In this document: one piece after another, positions 7,231 through 9,729 of the stretch
Layout: each line of letters opens with the position of its first letter
How positions within the stretch are numbered: the stretch's first letter is position 1
DNA from: Gammaproteobacteria bacterium
GTDB taxonomy: Bacteria; Pseudomonadota; Gammaproteobacteria; SZUA-140
Direction of reading: 5' to 3'
Assembly: GCA_026982145.1 (NCBI GenBank)
Contig: JALSHQ010000370.1
Span: 1 to 9,729, forward strand
DNA: 9,729 bases
Position numbers and translations under genes: made by a program
The notes under the pieces: model-generated
Database searches by the model: none
What the model saw: the letters and a program-made list of their open reading frames with translations, nothing else
Told to the model about the DNA's origin: nothing

Positions 7231-7236
7231 TTAAGT

Positions 7237-8163
7237 TTACAATGTGCTGCGTGCTGCCAGTTCACGTGCCAGCGTTTCAATGTGTTGGCTGTTTTCTAGG
7301 CGGCGCTGCCAATGAGCAGGAATCGCCTCTACCCCTAGGTATGCGCCTGCCATCGCGCCTACCATTGCTCCCATGGTGCCGCGGTCACCGCCGTGCGACA
7401 CGGCACATAACACACACTCCACAAAGGCGTGAGGGTTGGTTAAAAAACAGAACAGGGCAAAAGCCATTGACTCATGAACGGATGAGTTTGTGCCGAGTTG
7501 CTCGGCCGCTTCCGCGACGGTAGCATGTCTGGCCAGTAGTTTAAGTACCAGCTGAAGCTTCTCTTTAAGCCGGGTGGTTTCGGCAAATTCAACCAAGCGC
7601 GCACCGTAGACTTGTGGTGCAAAGGGGCGTTTATTGTTGAGATGGAGTGACATCGCCACCGCTTTGGCGAGCACCGCTGCGCCGTCGATGCCAACCGGGT
7701 GAGCGTGGGTGATCTCGGCCGCCTTTTTGGCCATCTCGTAGAGTTCCGGCGAGCGGTGAAAATAGAGCCCTAGTGGGGCAACGCGCATCGCAGCGCCATT
7801 GCCAAAAGAGCCGCTGCCATCACACAGGCGCAACGCTGCAGTAGTGTAGTTGATCGCTTCATTTTCAACAATCGCAAAGACGCCGGAAGTAACCGCGCCA
7901 TAGTTTCGCCAAGGCTCTTCTTTGTGGTATTTGCGGAATTTGTCGCCCAGCAGTTGTTGATCGATCGCACCCTGGCTCACCAGCAGCTCGGCGGTCGCGA
8001 GTGACATGACGGTATCATCGGTGTAGCAAAGCTCATTATCGGCATTGATATGTTCGAGCAGGTTATCCCGCGCTGTGATTTCAAGGGCGCGCTCGCCGAT
8101 CGCATCACCTAACCCGCTGCCGATCATGGTGCCCATAAAACGTGAATGTAAATCAATCGCCAT
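7237..8163 (-). CDS. ADP-ribosylglycohydrolase family protein with altered metal motif
   Basis: This 308-residue protein has the all-helical DraG/ARH fold pattern at normal family length. Visible motifs are GSGLGDAIG (15-23) with a nearby glutamate, YTDDTVM (47-53) with the Thr-Asp-Asp metal ligands, GSFGNGAAMRVAPLGL (118-133), THAHPVGIDGA (152-162), and SHGGDRGTMGAM (256-267) near the C-terminus. Such enzymes remove ADP-ribose from proteins or cleave related ADP-ribosyl compounds with a two-metal (usually magnesium) centre. In most members the last motif is GGDxDT, where both Asp and the Thr bind metal. Here the second Asp is Gly262, while Asp260 and Thr263 remain, so one metal may bind poorly or activity may be lost. 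There is no nitrogenase or DraT gene nearby, so a DraG role is not supported. The ATG at 8163 has a weak ribosome binding site and is divergent from the next gene. Confidence 0.93.
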   Translation of the reverse strand: MAIDLHSRFMGTMIGSGLGDAIGERALEITARDNLLEHINADNELCYTDDTVMSLATAELLVSQGAIDQQLLGDKFRKYHKEEPWRNYGAVTSGVFAIVENEAINYTTAALRLCDGSGSFGNGAAMRVAPLGLYFHRSPELYEMAKKAAEITHAHPVGIDGAAVLAKAVAMSLHLNNKRPFAPQVYGARLVEFAETTRLKEKLQLVLKLLARHATVAEAAEQLGTNSSVHESMAFALFCFLTNPHAFVECVLCAVSHGGDRGTMGAMVGAMAGAYLGVEAIPAHWQRRLENSQHIETLARELAARSTL

Positions 8164-8186
8164 CGCTTAACCCAATATTGCTAATC

Positions 8187-8208
8187 ATTATAATAAAGCG
8201 GCATTATA
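8187..8208 (-). promoter_or_regulatory. Candidate -10 elements upstream of the ADP-ribosylglycohydrolase gene
   Basis: On the minus strand two exact TATAAT hexamers occur, at 8203-8208 and 8187-8192. Either would place transcription start 15-40 bases before the ATG at 8163. No good -35 box is seen for either. The inner hexamer overlaps a TATAAT on the + strand at 8189-8194, so the site could also read towards the divergent hydrolase gene. Confidence 0.45.
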
Positions 8209-8229
8209 CCTGTTTGTTTGGCGTGCAGG

Positions 8230-8259
8230 TTGTTTCGCGGCAAAGCGACAAGATATGAT
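8230..8259 (+). promoter_or_regulatory. Candidate promoter of the YfhR-like hydrolase gene
   Basis: TTGTTT at 8230-8235 and TATGAT at 8254-8259 are separated by 18 bases. The -10 matches consensus at five of six positions; the -35 keeps only the TTG core. Transcription would start near 8266, just ahead of the ribosome binding site AGGGAAGAGG at 8277-8286. This supports a start at 8290 and not the farther upstream TTG at 8218. Confidence 0.5.
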
Positions 8260-8289
8260 GCCGTCAGGTACTTATTAGGGAAGAGGCCA

Positions 8290-9114
8290 TTGACTATTTT
8301 TTTCTTGATTATCGCTGTGCCAGTGGTGCTATACCTACTGTTTATTGTGAACCTCTACCTGCTTCAGGCGCGCCATATCTACTGTCCAACGACTGAAATT
8401 GCCACCACGCCCGATAAGCACGGCCTAGCATTTGAGGCGGTCGAATTTGAGTCGAGCGATGGGCTGATGCTGCAAGGCTGGTTTGTGCCGCGCGCTTCGG
8501 ATGCGCCGGGCAAGGAGCGGGTGGTACTGTTTTTTCATGGCAATACGGGCAACATTTCAGACTGCATCGAGACGCTGCAGATGTTCCACCAGCTCGGGTT
8601 ATCGACCTTTATTTTTGACTACCGTGGTTACGGGCTAAGTCAGGGCAGCCCCACAGAACAGGGCACATACGATGATGCGGAGGCGGCGTGGATCTATCTG
8701 TTAAGAGATCGGGGCATCAAAGCGGAAGACGTGGTCGTACTCGGCCGTTCGCTAGGCGCCGCCATTGCCTCTCAGCAGGCGGCACGCCACACCCCCGGTG
8801 CCTTGGTGATTGAATCGACCTTCACCTCCGCCCCCGAGTTGGCAGCCGAGATGTTTCGCATCTTTCCAGCGCGCTTGATGAGTCGCTTTAAATATCGGGT
8901 ACGGGATAATATTGCCAATACTCACTGCCCAGTACTGGTGGTTCACAGCGGTGATGATGAGGTGATTCCCTTTCATCACGGAAAACGGCTATACGAAGTG
9001 GCCAATGAACCTAAAGCTTTTTTGGAGATCAATGGCGCGCATGCACAGGGTTTTTTAACGAGTGGCGCGCGTTATACCGATGGGCTAAAGCGCTTTCTGA
9101 CGAGTGTCTTTTAG
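8290..9114 (+). CDS. Membrane-anchored alpha/beta hydrolase, YfhR/ABHD13 (BEM46) type
   Basis: From the TTG at 8290 the product has 274 residues: an N-terminal membrane helix (about 2-25) ending LYLLQ, then an alpha/beta hydrolase domain. Motifs are FFHGNTGN (81-88, oxyanion hole), FDYRGYGLSQG (109-119), the nucleophile elbow GRSLGAA with Ser154, Asp223 in HSGDDEVIPF and His251 in NGAHAQGF. The Ser-Asp-His triad is complete. This is the pattern of the BEM46/ABHD13 group, to which E. coli YfhR belongs. The anchor suggests an inner-membrane protein with a soluble catalytic domain; its substrate is unknown. The frame continues up to a TTG at 8218. However, TTG 8290 has a good ribosome binding site (AGGGAAGAGG), a promoter-like pair just upstream, and puts the anchor at the protein start. 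The stop codon overlaps that of the convergent MgtC-like gene. Confidence 0.9.
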   Translation: MTIFFLIIAVPVVLYLLFIVNLYLLQARHIYCPTTEIATTPDKHGLAFEAVEFESSDGLMLQGWFVPRASDAPGKERVVLFFHGNTGNISDCIETLQMFHQLGLSTFIFDYRGYGLSQGSPTEQGTYDDAEAAWIYLLRDRGIKAEDVVVLGRSLGAAIASQQAARHTPGALVIESTFTSAPELAAEMFRIFPARLMSRFKYRVRDNIANTHCPVLVVHSGDDEVIPFHHGKRLYEVANEPKAFLEINGAHAQGFLTSGARYTDGLKRFLTSVF

Positions 9115-9729
9115 TCGCCCGTGGGTACTAGGGTGAATTCCTGCACGCTTTCTGTGTTGGTGAGGGTTTCGGACAGTTTTCTAAAATTGCGGGTATCGAT
9201 GGCATCAACGGTCATCTGATACTGAAAAATCTTCCCCTCCCGGTCGAGCTGGTAGCTCAATTTGGCGCTGTTGATATCGTGTGACTTGATCAGCGCCAGC
9301 AGCTCATCTTCGGGCATAATCTCGCGTCGTGCAAAACGGATGATCAACTGGCCGTAATGGATCGACGGAATCACCCTTTCGACCCAGCGGAAGAGCGATA
9401 GCACCCCAAGGGTGAGCAGCGTGGCTAAAATGGCCGCGTAATAGAGCCCCATGCCGATGACGACACCGATGGAGGCAGTCATCCAGATCGAAGCTGCGGT
9501 GGTCAGGCCGCGCACTGAAAGGCGCTCTTTGAAAATCACCCCGGCACCCAGAAAACCGATGCCGGTCATAATCCCTTGTGCCATGCGTGTGGGGTCGACG
9601 CGAATAGTTTCGAGCGGCGCGTGCAGCACCAGATTCCACTGAAAGACACCGAGCACCATCAGCAGAGACGCTGCAACGCAGACTAATGTGTGGGTACGGA
9701 AACCGGCAGGACGACCGTGGTGTGAGCGC
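9111..9729 (-). CDS. MgtC/SapB family membrane protein (5' end outside window)
   Basis: The frame is open from the right window edge to TAA at 9111-9113, giving 205 residues. Only about 20-30 N-terminal residues of a typical 215-240 residue family member are missing. The MgtC family blocks are present: GRPAGFRTHTLVC close to the window edge, VDPTRMAQGI, TGIGFLGAGVIF, and VRGLTTAASIWMTASIGVVIGMG. Further hydrophobic helices lead to about residue 120. A cytoplasmic C-terminal domain of about 85 residues then follows, probably the ACT-like fold found in many MgtC homologues. MgtC of Salmonella supports growth at low magnesium and restrains the F1Fo ATP synthase. Many chromosomal homologues have unknown roles, so no virulence function should be inferred. 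No magnesium transporter or leader is visible in this window. An ATG at 9657-9659 is internal and not the start, because the family motif continues upstream of it. Confidence 0.93.
   Translation of the reverse strand, partial: RSHHGRPAGFRTHTLVCVAASLLMVLGVFQWNLVLHAPLETIRVDPTRMAQGIMTGIGFLGAGVIFKERLSVRGLTTAASIWMTASIGVVIGMGLYYAAILATLLTLGVLSLFRWVERVIPSIHYGQLIIRFARREIMPEDELLALIKSHDINSAKLSYQLDREGKIFQYQMTVDAIDTRNFRKLSETLTNTESVQEFTLVPTGD

Larger units (their letters stand above)
7068..7234. mobile_element. Foldback MITE-like element with 18-bp terminal inverted repeats and TTAA flanks
   Basis: A 159-bp element (7072-7230) is bounded by perfect 18-bp inverted repeats. TTAA is present on both outer sides (7068-7071 and 7231-7234), as expected of a 4-bp target duplication. 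A second, subterminal pair of inverted repeats lies inside: 7109-7126 against 7177-7194, matching at 15 of 18 positions. It sits almost the same distance from each end, so the whole element is an imperfect palindrome. Its centre carries two further hairpins, GATTCG/CGAATC at 7122-7138 and an 8-bp stem at 7142-7161 with one G-T pair. No reading frame is present, so it would depend on a transposase elsewhere. TTAA or YTAR-type targets occur in IS5-group elements, but the parent family is not proven here. It begins 6 bases after the ADP-ribosylglycohydrolase stop, where its hairpins could end or stabilise that transcript. Confidence 0.82.

Noticed and set aside
8218..8289. In-frame 5' extension of the YfhR-like hydrolase to a TTG at 8218
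   Set aside because: It has no ribosome binding site and overlaps promoter-like sequence; TTG 8290 has a strong Shine-Dalgarno match and puts the membrane anchor at the N-terminus.
1..9729. Defence island, phage, toxin-antitoxin, CRISPR or RNA gene content
   Set aside because: All substantial frames are accounted for by enzyme and membrane protein families; no repeat array, tRNA or rRNA pattern was seen on either strand.

Overview
The window looks like a stretch of gammaproteobacterial chromosome of moderate GC. The best evidence is a full-length HrpA RNA helicase that closely resembles the enterobacterial protein as I recall it. A YqjG-type glutathionyl-hydroquinone reductase, a pirin and a DraG/ARH-type ADP-ribosylglycohydrolase fit that placement. 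No genus can be named from sequence alone, and most of the window is ordinary chromosomal gene content.

Layout. At 1-1488 on the + strand lies a tight redox gene cluster: the 3' half of a yqjG-like gene, a 78-residue protein with two CDGSH iron-sulfur motifs, and a pirin. Next, on the - strand, come a 98-residue three-helix membrane protein of unknown function (1514-1810) and the long hrpA gene (1879-5778), which has a recognisable extended -10 promoter upstream. From about 5900 to 7236 the composition is visibly more AT-rich. This patch holds a decayed C-terminal piece of an O6-alkylguanine-DNA alkyltransferase, an exported lipase-like alpha/beta hydrolase, and a 159-bp palindromic element with perfect 18-bp terminal inverted repeats flanked by TTAA. 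That element has the form of a non-autonomous transposon (MITE). The patch reads as an insertion and decay hotspot.

To the right, an ADP-ribosylglycohydrolase (7237-8163, -) lacks one aspartate of its C-terminal metal motif. It is transcribed divergently from a membrane-anchored alpha/beta hydrolase of the YfhR/ABHD13 type (8290-9114, +). That gene converges on, and overlaps by four bases, an MgtC/SapB-family membrane protein that runs off the window end.

How the genes work together: the only group with a plausible shared task is the first one, which would handle quinone or aromatic redox stress. The other genes look like single-gene units. I found no phage genes, CRISPR array, tRNA, rRNA or toxin-antitoxin pair, and no convincing new multi-gene system. 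The most interesting items are the foldback MITE, the Asp-to-Gly change in the ADP-ribosylglycohydrolase, the alkyltransferase remnant and the CDGSH gene inside the yqjG-pirin cluster.
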